A stretch of DNA of 64,000 bases from Hymenobacter elongatus (GTDB lineage: Bacteria; Bacteroidota; Bacteroidia; Cytophagales; Hymenobacteraceae), in assembly GCF_004745955.1 (NCBI RefSeq), contig NZ_SRLD01000013.1, forward strand, positions 50,192 to 114,191, in the 5' to 3' direction. Every line of letters begins with the position of its first letter. The stretch's first letter is position 1. This document shows, in pieces, positions 25,665-34,133 of the stretch. The position numbers were made by a program, and so were the translations under genes. The notes below the pieces were generated by a model. It was given only the letters and a program-made list of their open reading frames with translations, had not been told where the DNA came from and did not search any database.

Positions 25665-26096
25665 GTGCGCAATCCGTCTTTTTTCCGTTTTCGCTCGTGG
25701 CAAGTAGGCCTTGCTATTCTACTGGGGTGCGTGTTCGTTTGGAGTAGCTGGGAAGACCCCAGCCTACACGAGTATGCCCCGCCCGTGGAGTTCATTATGC
25801 TGAACACGCCCCGCTTGCAGGCTGGTGCTGAGGCCGAGCGCCTGCAAGCCCGGGCTGCCGCGCTGCCAGGCGTCACGGCCGCCGCTATCCGGCCCGACAA
25901 GCAGCTCCTGACCCTGGCCTACAATCCCGAAAAACTTACGGCCGAACCGCTCTGCCAACAGCTGGCCCTGCAACCGGTGCCCGTGGCTGCTCCCGACCCA
26001 ACGGCGCGGCAGTACCCGGTGCCGGCGGGCTACGGGCTGGCGCTGGAGCGTCTGCGCTTCGCCCTGAATCTGCGACGCATTTTCGTAGCCGTATAG
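25665..26096 (+). CDS. Membrane-anchored HMA-like domain protein lacking metal cysteines
   Basis: A 143-residue protein starting at GTG 25665, 11 bases after the barrel gene. One N-terminal membrane segment (QVGLAILLGCVFVWSSW) is followed by a ferredoxin-fold stretch resembling heavy-metal-associated domains (AERLQARAAALPGVTAAAIR, then LLTLAYNPEKL). The metal-binding C-x-x-C is absent: the loop before the helix reads MLNTPRLQAG. It may be a structural subunit of the YceI/DUF5777 system. The domain call rests on pattern only. Confidence 0.6.
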   Translation: MRNPSFFRFRSWQVGLAILLGCVFVWSSWEDPSLHEYAPPVEFIMLNTPRLQAGAEAERLQARAAALPGVTAAAIRPDKQLLTLAYNPEKLTAEPLCQQLALQPVPVAAPDPTARQYPVPAGYGLALERLRFALNLRRIFVAV

Positions 26097-26145
26097 GCTT
26101 TATCGTTTTCCACTTTCCTCTGTTGCTTTTTCACTTACCTGTTAC

Positions 26146-26294
26146 AGAGCTGTTTAGACAGTAGAAAATCTGTAGTAGAACGTTATGCTGAGCTAGTCGA
26201 AGCATCTCTACCGCTTCGGCCAAGTCGTGCAACGAAGCGGTAGAGATGCTTCGAACAGCTCAGCATGACCCGAAATGAACTTTCTAAACAGCTT
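26146..26294. repeat. 149-bp palindromic repeat, family B copy 2
   Basis: Outer arms AGAGCTGTTTAGA (26146-26158) and TCTAAACAGCTTC (26282-26294) enclose the core ATGCTGAGCTAGTCGAAGC, then ATCTCTACCGCTTCG, and its near-perfect complement. It shares CTGAGC...CGAAGCATCTC with the copy at 4796-4939. Its right end lies seven bases before the ATG of the damaged haemoglobin gene, so it has replaced or displaced that gene's upstream region. Confidence 0.85.
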
Positions 26295-26301
26295 CTACTC
26301 T

Positions 26302-26808
26302 ATGAAGCACTCCTTACTTATGGTGGCCCTATTGGCCGGCAGTATGTTTACCAGCTCCTTCGGCAAAAGCGAAGCGGAAGAGGCCCCCGCGCCGACGCTG
26401 TATGACCGTTTGGGCAAAACGGAAGGTATTGCCACAATCGTGGATGGCCTGGTTGCCAACGTGGGGGCTGAAACCAAAACGCTTAACTCGTTGATGCTAC
26501 GCTCGCACAAGCCGATGCTGGATGCCGTAGGAGGTGTAAACGGTGCTGCCCCAACGGACCCTCTGCGCCTGCAGCGTCTGCGGAATAACTTCGTCGACCA
26601 GTTGGGCGAAGCTACCGGCGGCCCGCTTGCCTATAAAGGCATGAATATGGTGTCGGCCCACAAGGGCATGAACATCACGAACAACGAATTCAGCGTGTGA
26701 CGCCAGCAGCTTGAAGCTTCGCTGAACACCAACAAGGCATCAGAAAACGACAAGGCTGCGCTCTACATCATCATCGACAAAATGCATGACGACGTAGTAG
26801 GTCACTAA
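26302..26808 (+). pseudogene. Exported truncated-haemoglobin-like protein interrupted by an in-frame TGA
   Basis: The frame opens at ATG 26302 with a signal-like MKHSLLMVALLAGSMFTSSF and continues with a group 1 truncated globin pattern: LYDRLGKTEGIATIVDGLVA, then a proximal His region MVSAHKGMNITNNEF. A TGA at 26698-26700 ends translation at about 132 residues. The same frame continues without a shift for 35 more sense codons (RQQLEASLNTNKASENDKAA, ending DDVVGH) to a TAA at 26806. That tail is the expected final globin helix, so the TGA is a nonsense change, for example from CGA. A palindromic repeat also abuts the start. It is either inactive or makes a protein without its last helix. Confidence 0.75.
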
Positions 26809-26840
26809 GGCAGCAACGCTGGGCAGCCAGCTACTCATGC

Positions 26841-26896
26841 CAGCGGCGGCTTGCCTGATTCCAAGTGCGGGAATCAGGCAAGCCGCCGCTGTTTTT
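26841..26896 (+). terminator. Strong rho-independent terminator
   Basis: Arms of 22 bases, beginning CAGCGGCGGCTTGCC, pair perfectly around a six-base loop and are followed by TTTTT. It ends the plus-strand island and faces the convergent mreD gene. Confidence 0.9.
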
Positions 26897-26945
26897 GGGC
26901 CCGGCTAAGTCGTACCGTCATCTACGCTATGCGTGGGTAGTGTGG

Positions 26946-27479
26946 CTACCGGCTGCGGCGGCGCGAGGGGAAAAACACCAGCTGGGTAATAAGCAGCGTC
27001 AGGCTGGTATAGAGGGTGCTGAGCAGAATTTTGGCCAGCGTGAAGCCGAAGGAGTGAAAGCTACCCAGCTCAAGCAGAAAAAAGACGGTGTGGTGCAATA
27101 GTACCAGCACGCCCAGATAGACCACGAACCACTGCCAGCCCATTTGATGGATGCTCGCGGAATCGGCGGAGTCGTAGCCGTCGCGCGGGGTGAGCAGGCG
27201 CAGTACCCAGGGCCGGAGGTAGGCCAGCACCACGGCAGCAGCGGCGTGCAGCCCCCCGGTGTCAAAAAACAAGTCGATGACGAAGCCCAGCCCGAACCCA
27301 ATCAGCAGCTGCACCACGATGGGCGTGCTGATGGGCAGGAAGAGCAGAAAGCCGATGTAAAGAATACACCACCCCAGATCGAACAGGACGAAGTCGGTGC
27401 CGCTGATCAGAAATACGTACAGGCCCACGTAGAGCACGAAGCGCAGCAGCTGAATAATGATGTCGCCTACTCCCCTCAC
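26946..27479 (-). CDS. mreD: Rod shape-determining protein MreD
   Basis: A 177-residue inner-membrane protein with about five helices (IIIQLLRFVLYVGLYVFLIS, LLIGFGLGFVIDLFFDTGG). MreD is a component of the MreBCD elongasome. The DLFFDTGGLHAAAAVVLAY stretch is the conserved family core. It starts at GTG 27479, overlapping the TGA of mreC by four bases, which indicates coupling. It ends at a basic tail FPSRRRSR. mrdA, usually next in this operon, is 4.9 kb away. Confidence 0.9.
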   Translation of the reverse strand: MRGVGDIIIQLLRFVLYVGLYVFLISGTDFVLFDLGWCILYIGFLLFLPISTPIVVQLLIGFGLGFVIDLFFDTGGLHAAAAVVLAYLRPWVLRLLTPRDGYDSADSASIHQMGWQWFVVYLGVLVLLHHTVFFLLELGSFHSFGFTLAKILLSTLYTSLTLLITQLVFFPSRRRSR

Positions 27480-28402
27480 GGCTTTTCCTCCTCTTCGGGT
27501 TTGATACCGGAGCGCACTTCTACGGTGTCGCGCTCGGCTTTGGGCCGGCTGCTGACCACGTACACGTAGGTGAGCTTGGTGAAATTGACGGCCAGGCGCA
27601 CCCGCACCGTCCAGAAATTCTTATCGGGCTCCTTCACGAACGACTCCACCTGCCCGATCATGACGCCTTCGGGGAAAATGGCATTGTAGCCCGACGTCAT
27701 CACCGTGTCGCCGCGCACCAGCTTATTCTGCCTCGGAATGTAGTCGAGCAGCACGTGTGTTGGATCATCGCCGGGCCATTTGATGCTGCCAAACGTACCG
27801 TCGCGCAGGAGCTTGGCCGAAATCGACGTTTTGGAATGCAGCACCGACGTGACGGTGGCATAATGCTCACTGGCTACTTTCACGCGCCCCACTACGCCGC
27901 CCGCTGCCAGCACCCCCATCCCCGGCCGCACGCCATCCTGGCTGCCGACGTTCAGAGTGAGGTAGTTATCCACTTTTCGCAAGGAATTGTTGATAACTCG
28001 GGCCGGAATCAGTGGATAATCCGGGTCGCGGGCCGGTAGTTGGCGCAACCCCAGCAACAGCGAGTCGGGGCGGCCCAGCTGCTGCAGACGTACCTGCGTG
28101 AGGCTATCCTTGGCGACGGGCAGCGAATCGGCCACCCGACCAGCCCCGTCGGGGCGGTAGAGTTGCTGGCGCAACACAGCGTTTTCCGCCACCAAGCCTT
28201 GGTTTACTTCAATCAACCGGAAATAGTCGTACACCCGGGTGCGGGTAGCCAACACCTGGCCGGTATAGGCATTAGCTGAGTTAAAAAAAGCAGCCCGCTG
28301 ATAGGAACTGTTGCGCACGTACAAAAACAAGCTCAGCACCTCCAACAGCCCGAATACCAGGATGCCCCGGTAGCGGAAAAGGAAGGTAAAAAGATTGCTC
28401 AT
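27476..28402 (-). CDS. mreC: Rod shape-determining protein MreC
   Basis: A 308-residue bitopic protein: a short cytoplasmic start, one helix (GILVFGLLEVLSLFLYV), a coiled coil around residues 60-80, and a periplasmic double beta-barrel. The core signature DNYLTLNVGSQDGVRPGMGV, then GVVGRV and YNAIFPEGVMIG, is clear. MreC bridges MreB to PBP2 and RodA. The C-terminus is a charged low-complexity tail (GIKPEEEEKP). It is 90 bases after mreB and overlaps mreD by four bases. Confidence 0.95.
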   Translation of the reverse strand: MSNLFTFLFRYRGILVFGLLEVLSLFLYVRNSSYQRAAFFNSANAYTGQVLATRTRVYDYFRLIEVNQGLVAENAVLRQQLYRPDGAGRVADSLPVAKDSLTQVRLQQLGRPDSLLLGLRQLPARDPDYPLIPARVINNSLRKVDNYLTLNVGSQDGVRPGMGVLAAGGVVGRVKVASEHYATVTSVLHSKTSISAKLLRDGTFGSIKWPGDDPTHVLLDYIPRQNKLVRGDTVMTSGYNAIFPEGVMIGQVESFVKEPDKNFWTVRVRLAVNFTKLTYVYVVSSRPKAERDTVEVRSGIKPEEEEKP

Positions 28403-28492
28403 GCGTCGCGGTCAGAAAGAAAGAATGCAGAAGCAGGAATGAAGAGTTCGGACACCGCCGCCTTCATTCCTCCTCCTGCACTTCTGCTTTGT

Positions 28493-29518
28493 TTAGGTCA
28501 GTAGTACGCCTTTGAAAGCCTGAATATCCTTGATAGCCTTGCCCGTACCACGCACGACGGCGCGCAATGGGTCTTCGGCAATGTGAATCGGTAGCTTGGT
28601 TTTCACGGCCAGGCGCTTGTCGAGGCCGCGCAACAGGGCGCCGCCGCCGGTCAGGTGAATACCATTTTCGTAGATGTCGGCCGACAACTCGGGCGGCGAA
28701 ATCTCCAACGCCTTCAGCACGGCTTCCTCAATTTTGGCCACCGACTTATCCAGGGCAATAGCAATTTCGGACGACGTGACCTTGATTACCTTCGGAATGC
28801 CAGTCATCAGGTCGCGGCCACGCACCTCGAAGTCGGGCGGGGTCACGTCCAGCTCGGTCAGGGCCGCGCCTACTTCAATCTTGATGCGCTCGGCACTCCG
28901 CTCCCCGATCAGCAGGTTGTGCTGGCGGCGCATGTAGTCCAGAATATCCTGGTTGAAGACGTCGCCGGCCGTTTTGATAGACTGGTCGCAGACAATGCCC
29001 GACAGAGCAATAACCGCAATTTCGGTGGTGCCGCCCCCGATGTCGATAATCATGGAGCCGATGGGCTGCTCCACGTCGATGCCGATGCCGATGGCGGCGG
29101 CCATGGGCTCCTGAATCATCCACACCTCCTTGGCCCCGGCGTGCTCGGCGGAGTCACGCACAGCGCGCTTCTCCACTTCCGTGATACCCGAGGGAATGCA
29201 GATAACCATGCGGTGCGAGGGCTGAAACAAGCGACGACGGGTGTCAATCATCTTAATCATGCCCTTAATCATTTCCTCGGCGGCGTGGAAGTCGGCAATT
29301 ACGCCGTCCTTCAGGGGCCGGATGGTTTTGATGTTATCGTGGGTCTTCTCGTGCATCTGCTGCGCTTGCCGGCCCACGGCAATTACTTTGTTGGTCGTGC
29401 GGTCTTTGGCGATGATGCTCGGCTCGTCCACCACGATAATATCGTTGTGAATAATGAGCGTATTGGCCGTCCCCAGGTCAATGGCGATGTCGCTGGTAAG
29501 GAAGTTGAAGAAACCCAT
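28493..29518 (-). CDS. mreB: Rod shape-determining actin-like protein MreB
   Basis: A 341-residue bacterial actin that directs cell-wall elongation on the cytoplasmic side of the membrane. The ATG at 29518 (MGFFNFLTSDIAIDLGTANT) is chosen; extra upstream codons lie in the leader. ATP-binding motifs are intact: phosphate 1 IAIDLGTANT, phosphate 2 MIIDIGGGTTEIAVI, and the adenosine loop HLTGGGALLRGLD. The amphipathic N-terminal MGFFNFL can bind membrane. It leads the mreB-mreC-mreD operon. Confidence 0.97.
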   Translation of the reverse strand: MGFFNFLTSDIAIDLGTANTLIIHNDIIVVDEPSIIAKDRTTNKVIAVGRQAQQMHEKTHDNIKTIRPLKDGVIADFHAAEEMIKGMIKMIDTRRRLFQPSHRMVICIPSGITEVEKRAVRDSAEHAGAKEVWMIQEPMAAAIGIGIDVEQPIGSMIIDIGGGTTEIAVIALSGIVCDQSIKTAGDVFNQDILDYMRRQHNLLIGERSAERIKIEVGAALTELDVTPPDFEVRGRDLMTGIPKVIKVTSSEIAIALDKSVAKIEEAVLKALEISPPELSADIYENGIHLTGGGALLRGLDKRLAVKTKLPIHIAEDPLRAVVRGTGKAIKDIQAFKGVLLT

Positions 29519-29572
29519 TGAGTAGCGGCAATTAGGAGAGAATGCGCGGATTAGCTCCGTGCAAAGTGGGCG

Positions 29573-29580
29573 CAAAAGTA
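29573..29580 (-). promoter_or_regulatory. -7 promoter element of mreBCD
   Basis: The minus strand reads TACTTTTG, an exact -7 match about 55 bases before the mreB ATG. No good -33 box is visible at the expected distance. Confidence 0.5.
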
Positions 29581-29638
29581 CATAAGTTTAGCCGAAGCAC
29601 AGCCGGCACACTCCTGGCATTGCTGGCGGCCACAACCT

Positions 29639-29796
29639 GTCATTGCGAGCAAAGCGAAGGAATCCGTCCGCTGAAATGCACGAAGCTCCTTTTTACCGCA
29701 AAGCCCTGACGTACGCATACATCAGGGCTTCGTGGGCTAGTAAGGCTTTTTACATTTCAGCGGACGGATTGCTTCGTCCTTCGTCCTCGCAATGAC
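29639..29796. repeat. 158-bp palindromic repeat, family A copy 2
   Basis: Ends GTCATTGCGAG and CTCGCAATGAC are identical to those of the copy at 1333-1492, as is the inner AATCCGTCC/GGACGGATT pair. The central hairpin AAGCCCTGA...TCAGGGCTT encloses GTACGCATACA. It lies between mreB and purH, ending nine bases after the purH stop, where its hairpins could also act as a terminator. Confidence 0.85.
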
Positions 29797-29805
29797 AGGA
29801 AAAAA

Positions 29806-31338
29806 CTAATGTTTAAAGTGGCGCACGCCGGTCATGACCATGGCCATGCCCAACTGGTCGCAGGCGGCAATGCTATCGGCATCTTTGATGGAGCCACCGG
29901 GCTGTACCACGGCCCGGATGCCGGCCGCGCCGGCAATTTCCACGCAGTCGGGAAAGGGGAAGAAGGCATCGGAGGCCATAACGGCGCCCTGCAGATCGAA
30001 GCCGAAAGCGCGGGCTTTTTCGATGGCCTGCTTCAGGGCATCCACGCGCGAGGTTTGGCCCACCCCGGAAGCCAGCAACTGCCCGGCCCGGGCCAGCACG
30101 ATGGTATTGCTCTTGGTGTGTTTGCAGACTTTGGCCGCGAAAACCAGCGCCTCGGTTTCAGCCGCCGTCGGGGCCGACTGCGTTACCACGTTGAAGTCGG
30201 CGGCAGTTTCGGTCTGGCGGTCAAAGTCCTGCTCAATCACGCCGTTGAGCAGCGTTTTCACCTGCTTGTCAGGAAACGCAACGGGCTTTTGGCGCAGCAG
30301 AATGCGGTTTTTCTTGCTCTGCAGAACTGGCAGGGCTTCGGCGGTAAACTCAGGGGCAATCAGTACTTCGAAAAACAGCTTATTAAGCTCCTGAGCCGTA
30401 GCTTCATCCACCGGCTTGTTCAGAATGATAACGCCTCCAAAAGCCGACACCGGGTCGCAGGCCAGGGCGTGGGCGTAGGCTTCGGCCACGGTGGCGGCCT
30501 GGGCAATGCCGCAGGCGTTGGTGTGCTTGAGGATGGCGCAGGTCGGCTGGCCGTCCTGGAATTCCTGCATCAGCAGCACGGCCGCGTCTACATCCACCAG
30601 GTTATTGTAGCTCAGCTGCTTGCCGTGCAGCTGATCGAAGAGCGCCGACAGGTCGCCGTAGAAAGTGCCGGCCTGGTGCGGGTTTTCGCCGTAGCGCAAG
30701 CTGGTAGCGGGTTTCTGGCTGACTTTCAGCGCCGTGCCTGCTACGGCAGTCCCCTGGCTGAGGTAGTTGAAAATATGCGTGTCGTAGTGCGAGGTGGCTT
30801 CGAAGGCAGCGGCGGCGTAGTGACGGCGGTCTGCCAGGTCGGTAGCACCATTTTTAGCCCGTAGCAGCTCTGTCACGGCCTCGTACTGCTCGCGGCTACT
30901 CACGACGAGCACGTCGCGGTAGTTTTTGGCGGCGGCCCGCAGCAGAGAAATGCCCCCGATGTCTATTTTCTCAATCACCTCGGCTTCGTCGGCTCCAGAC
31001 GATACGGTTTCCTCGAACGGATACAAGTCGACGATAACCAGGTCGATGGGCGGAATCTCGTGCTGCTCGGCTTCTTGCAGGTCGCTGGCCTCGTGCCGGC
31101 GGTGCAGAATGCCGCCAAACACCTTCGGGTGCAGCGTTTTGACGCGGCCTCCAAACACGGCCGGAAAGCCCGTCAGGCTCTCAACGGCGGTTACTTCAGC
31201 GCCCTGCTGCTCCAGAAATTGCTGCGTGCCACCCGTAGAGTACAGCTTCACTCCGTGTTCTTTCAGCAGCGCCACCAGCGGCTCCAAACGGTCTTTGTAA
31301 TAGACGGAAACAAGGGCGGAGCGAATGGGCTGCAGCAT
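29806..31338 (-). CDS. purH: Bifunctional AICAR transformylase/IMP cyclohydrolase
   Basis: A 510-residue enzyme for the last two steps of IMP synthesis. The ATG at 31338 (MLQPIRSALVSVYYKDRLEP) is chosen over an upstream alternative start that adds non-homologous residues. The N-terminal MGS-like cyclohydrolase domain has LYSTGGTQQFL, FGGRVKTLHPKVFGGIL and VDLYPFEETV. The C-terminal transformylase domain has SLRYGENPHQ, LKHTNACGIA with the catalytic Lys-His pair, SDAFFPFPDCVE and VQPGGSIKD. Length and motifs are complete. It stands alone; no other pur gene is adjacent. Confidence 0.97.
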   Translation of the reverse strand: MLQPIRSALVSVYYKDRLEPLVALLKEHGVKLYSTGGTQQFLEQQGAEVTAVESLTGFPAVFGGRVKTLHPKVFGGILHRRHEASDLQEAEQHEIPPIDLVIVDLYPFEETVSSGADEAEVIEKIDIGGISLLRAAAKNYRDVLVVSSREQYEAVTELLRAKNGATDLADRRHYAAAAFEATSHYDTHIFNYLSQGTAVAGTALKVSQKPATSLRYGENPHQAGTFYGDLSALFDQLHGKQLSYNNLVDVDAAVLLMQEFQDGQPTCAILKHTNACGIAQAATVAEAYAHALACDPVSAFGGVIILNKPVDEATAQELNKLFFEVLIAPEFTAEALPVLQSKKNRILLRQKPVAFPDKQVKTLLNGVIEQDFDRQTETAADFNVVTQSAPTAAETEALVFAAKVCKHTKSNTIVLARAGQLLASGVGQTSRVDALKQAIEKARAFGFDLQGAVMASDAFFPFPDCVEIAGAAGIRAVVQPGGSIKDADSIAACDQLGMAMVMTGVRHFKH

Positions 31339-31543
31339 AGCAAGAATGGTTTGGTCTGAACGATTGACGGCGCGAAGGTAGTCCGCCCACCGCCGTCGAG
31401 CCAACTGACCATGTTACTGAATTGTTATGCTGATCCATTCCGGTTGCGGACCCGTACAAGAAGCCAAACCACCCCGCAGCGCCTGCTACCGGTTTCATTC
31501 GGCGCTTTTCTGCTTACTCATTCATTCCTTTTACGTTGTTTTC

Positions 31544-32758
31544 ATGCCTGCTGAGCTCATTTCTCCCCTGCTGGAGCAGCCTGCTTCAGAAATTACTCTT
31601 AGCGAATCATCGGATACGGAAGTAGTAGAAGCAGCCGTTTTCTCCCCGCCGATGGCGGCAGCGGCCCTGGCGCCCCGCCTGGCGCAGCAAGCTGCCGCCT
31701 CAGATCAGGTTGGCGGCTTTCCTGAAGAAGAATTCCGGTGGTTGCGAACGGCAAGTCTGCTCACCGCGCCGCTGTCCGGCGACTTGGGTGGGGCTGATCT
31801 GATGCTACCCAATCGCACCCTCGAGCTGCTGCAAACGCTCCGGCACGTGGGGCGAGGAAATCTGGCTGTAGGGCGCGTGTATGAAGGCCACGCCAACGCG
31901 CTGATGCTCATGCAACGACACGGGCGGGCGGAGCAAATCAAAAAATGGGCGGCGGATGCTCGAAAAGGCCATTTATTCGGCGTCTGGAACACCCAGGCCC
32001 AGGATGGCGTGCGGCTGGAGGCCCTGCCCAACGGGCGCTTCCGCCTACACGGCAGCAAGACCTTCGGCTCGGGAGCCGGGCACCTGACGCGGCCGCTCAT
32101 CACGGGTGCGCTGCCCGATGGCAGCTGGCAGATGTTCATTTTGCCCACCGATGAGCAGCCAACGACTGTAGACCCCTCGTTCTGGCAGCCGCTGGGCATG
32201 CAGGCCACGGCCAGCTTCCGGGTCGATTTGACGAATGCAGAAGTCGGGCCCGAGGATTTGCTGGGCCAGCCCGGCGACTATTACCAGCAGCCGGGCTTCA
32301 GTGGGGGCGCTATTCGGTTTGCGGCGGTGCAGCTGGGCGGGGCAGAGGCAGTATTCGACGAAACCCGCCGCTTTTTGCGCGACACCGGCCGCACCGACGA
32401 CCCCTACCAGCGCATGCGCCTGGGCGAGTTGGCGGTGCTGATCGAAAGCGGTAACCTGTGGCTGCGCGGAGCCGCCGACCACGCCAGCCGCCCCGATGCC
32501 GACGCTAATGCTGACGCTACCGTGGCCTACGCCAACCTCATGCGCACGGCCATCGAGGATATTTGCTTGCGCACCCTCCAGTTGGCCGAGCGGTGTGTGG
32601 GAGCTCGTGGCCTGCTGCGCCCCGAGCCCTTCGAGCGCCTGCACCGCGACCTGACCCACTATCTGCGCCAGCCCGCCCCCGATGCCGCCGTTGCCGATGC
32701 CGGCCGCTTCGTGCTCGAACAAACCACTCCGGCCTATTCTCTGTGGCAGCATGACTGA
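31544..32758 (+). CDS. Acyl-CoA dehydrogenase-like flavoprotein
   Basis: A 404-residue protein with acyl-CoA dehydrogenase architecture: an N-terminal helical domain, a middle beta domain (RFRLHGSKTFGSGAGHL, then PLGMQATASFRVDLTNAEVG), and a C-terminal helical bundle (TAIEDICLRTLQLAERCVG, ARGLLRPEPFERLHRDL). The ATG at 31544 is preferred because the 39 codons before it are not family-like. The usual catalytic glutamate is not obvious, so it may act on a non-standard or carrier-bound substrate. Its stop overlaps the start of the deacetylase gene by eight bases, so the two belong to one operon. Confidence 0.8.
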   Translation: MPAELISPLLEQPASEITLSESSDTEVVEAAVFSPPMAAAALAPRLAQQAAASDQVGGFPEEEFRWLRTASLLTAPLSGDLGGADLMLPNRTLELLQTLRHVGRGNLAVGRVYEGHANALMLMQRHGRAEQIKKWAADARKGHLFGVWNTQAQDGVRLEALPNGRFRLHGSKTFGSGAGHLTRPLITGALPDGSWQMFILPTDEQPTTVDPSFWQPLGMQATASFRVDLTNAEVGPEDLLGQPGDYYQQPGFSGGAIRFAAVQLGGAEAVFDETRRFLRDTGRTDDPYQRMRLGELAVLIESGNLWLRGAADHASRPDADANADATVAYANLMRTAIEDICLRTLQLAERCVGARGLLRPEPFERLHRDLTHYLRQPAPDAAVADAGRFVLEQTTPAYSLWQHD

Positions 32759-33497
32759 GTCGGGATTTTCTTTCATGAGCTTACCTGAGCGCCCGGCCAG
32801 CTACGCCGCCACGCTCGGCCCAACACTGATTATTATTCCCCACCCCGATGATGAGTCGTTGGGCTGCGGCGGGTTGCTGGCATTGCTGCGGCAGGCAGGC
32901 GAGCCGGTGCACACAGTGCTGGTGAGCGACGGTACGATGTCGCACCCTAATTCCCGAAAGTTTCCGGCGGCGGCCCGGCAGGCGTTGCGGGAAGCAGAGC
33001 TGCGGGAAGCATTGGCTATTCTGGGGGTGGCCACGAGCGACACACTGCTCATGCGTCTACCCGACGGGGCGGTTCCGACCACTGCCAGGGCTGGTTTCGC
33101 CGAAGCCGTGGGCCGGCTACGGGCTCATCTGGAACAGACAAAGCCCGCTACCCTGCTGGTGCCCTGGCGGCGCGACCCTCACCCCGACCACCGCGCCACC
33201 AGCCAGATAGCAGCGGCGGCCCTGCGCACCCTGGCCGTGCCGCCGCGCGTGCTGGAATACGTGGTGTGGGCCTGGGAGCGGGCCGCACCCGACGATTTGC
33301 CCCGGCCGGAAGAAGCACAGGGTTGGCGGCTCAACATCGAGTCAGTGCTGGCGCGCAAACAGCAGGCCATAGCCGCGCACCGCTCCCAGCTCACCAATTT
33401 GATTGATGACGACCCCACCGGCTTTCAGCTATCCGACCACATGCTGGCTCACTTTGCGCAGCCTTTCGAAGTGTATTTCGACTCTTGGCCAGCGTAG
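32751..33497 (+). CDS. LmbE/PIG-L family zinc deacetylase
   Basis: A 248-residue N-acetylglucosamine-type deacetylase. The ATG at 32751 overlaps the dehydrogenase stop; an ATG at 32775 is the alternative. The zinc-site motif is IIIPHPDDESLGCGG (His31, Asp33, Asp34), with the second motif WRRDPHPDHRATSQ supplying the remaining histidine. Family members remove acetyl groups from GlcNAc attached to inositol, antibiotics or thiols such as in mycothiol and bacillithiol synthesis. With a GT2 enzyme and a NodS-like methyltransferase next to it, a sugar-containing small molecule is the likely substrate. Confidence 0.9.
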   Translation: MTESGFSFMSLPERPASYAATLGPTLIIIPHPDDESLGCGGLLALLRQAGEPVHTVLVSDGTMSHPNSRKFPAAARQALREAELREALAILGVATSDTLLMRLPDGAVPTTARAGFAEAVGRLRAHLEQTKPATLLVPWRRDPHPDHRATSQIAAAALRTLAVPPRVLEYVVWAWERAAPDDLPRPEEAQGWRLNIESVLARKQQAIAAHRSQLTNLIDDDPTGFQLSDHMLAHFAQPFEVYFDSWPA

Positions 33498-33536
33498 ACC
33501 AGGCTGACTTTCAAATTGATTAGCGTCTTCTCTTCT

Positions 33537-34133
33537 ATGAACACCAACCAGCCCCACACGCTGCCCGCCGGCTATTTCGACGATGTATATCGGGCCAACG
33601 AAGACCCCTGGCATTTCGAAACCAGCCCGTATGAGCGGGAGAAATATGCGACCTCGTTAGCGGCGCTGCCACGCCCGCACTATGCGCGGGCCTTCGAAGT
33701 AGGCTGCTCGCTCGGGGTGCTTACCGAGCAGTTGGCGGTACGGTGCGCACACCTATTGGCAATCGATGTAGCAGCGGCCCCATTGAAAAAAGCGCGGATG
33801 CGCTGTGCGTATTTGCCGCAGGTAGAATTTCAGCAAATGAGCTTGCCGGAGGAGTTCCCAACTACCGCTTTCGATCTGATAGTTTTATCGGAAGTGGGCT
33901 ATTATTGGTCGGGGCCGGATTTGGCCCGCACGGCCGAGCGGCTGCTCCAGTCGCTAGTGCCGGGCGGGCAGCTGCTACTGGTGCACTGGACACCGCCCGT
34001 GCATGACTACCCACTCACCGGCGACGAGGTACACGACTATTTCCTGCGGGAGGCGGGCCCACTAGCTTCAATGCGCCAGTTACACGGCTTCCGCCACGAA
34101 ACCTACCGTCTCGACGTGCTGGAGAAGAATTAG
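33537..34133 (+). CDS. NodS-like SAM-dependent methyltransferase
   Basis: A 198-residue class I methyltransferase. The ATG at 33537 (MNTNQPHTLPAGYFDDVYRA) is chosen; an upstream TTG is less likely. The opening YFDDVYRANEDPWHFETSPY and YEREKYATSLAAL segments are characteristic of the NodS family, named for N-methylation of deacetylated chitooligosaccharides. SAM motif I is RAFEVGCSLG (51-60). It follows the deacetylase by 39 bases. Its last codons overlap the stop codon of the convergent glycosyltransferase by four bases. Methylation of the amine freed by the deacetylase is a plausible but untested order. Confidence 0.85.
   Translation: MNTNQPHTLPAGYFDDVYRANEDPWHFETSPYEREKYATSLAALPRPHYARAFEVGCSLGVLTEQLAVRCAHLLAIDVAAAPLKKARMRCAYLPQVEFQQMSLPEEFPTTAFDLIVLSEVGYYWSGPDLARTAERLLQSLVPGGQLLLVHWTPPVHDYPLTGDEVHDYFLREAGPLASMRQLHGFRHETYRLDVLEKN

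Noticed and set aside
26698..26700. TGA as a selenocysteine codon in the haemoglobin-like gene
   Set aside because: No SECIS-like hairpin is evident just after it, the family has no selenoprotein members known to me, and the position is not catalytic. A nonsense mutation is simpler.
29809..30864. 351-codon open frame on the plus strand within purH
   Set aside because: It is antisense to a complete purH with all catalytic motifs. Long antisense frames are common in high-GC codon usage, and its product has no recognisable motif.
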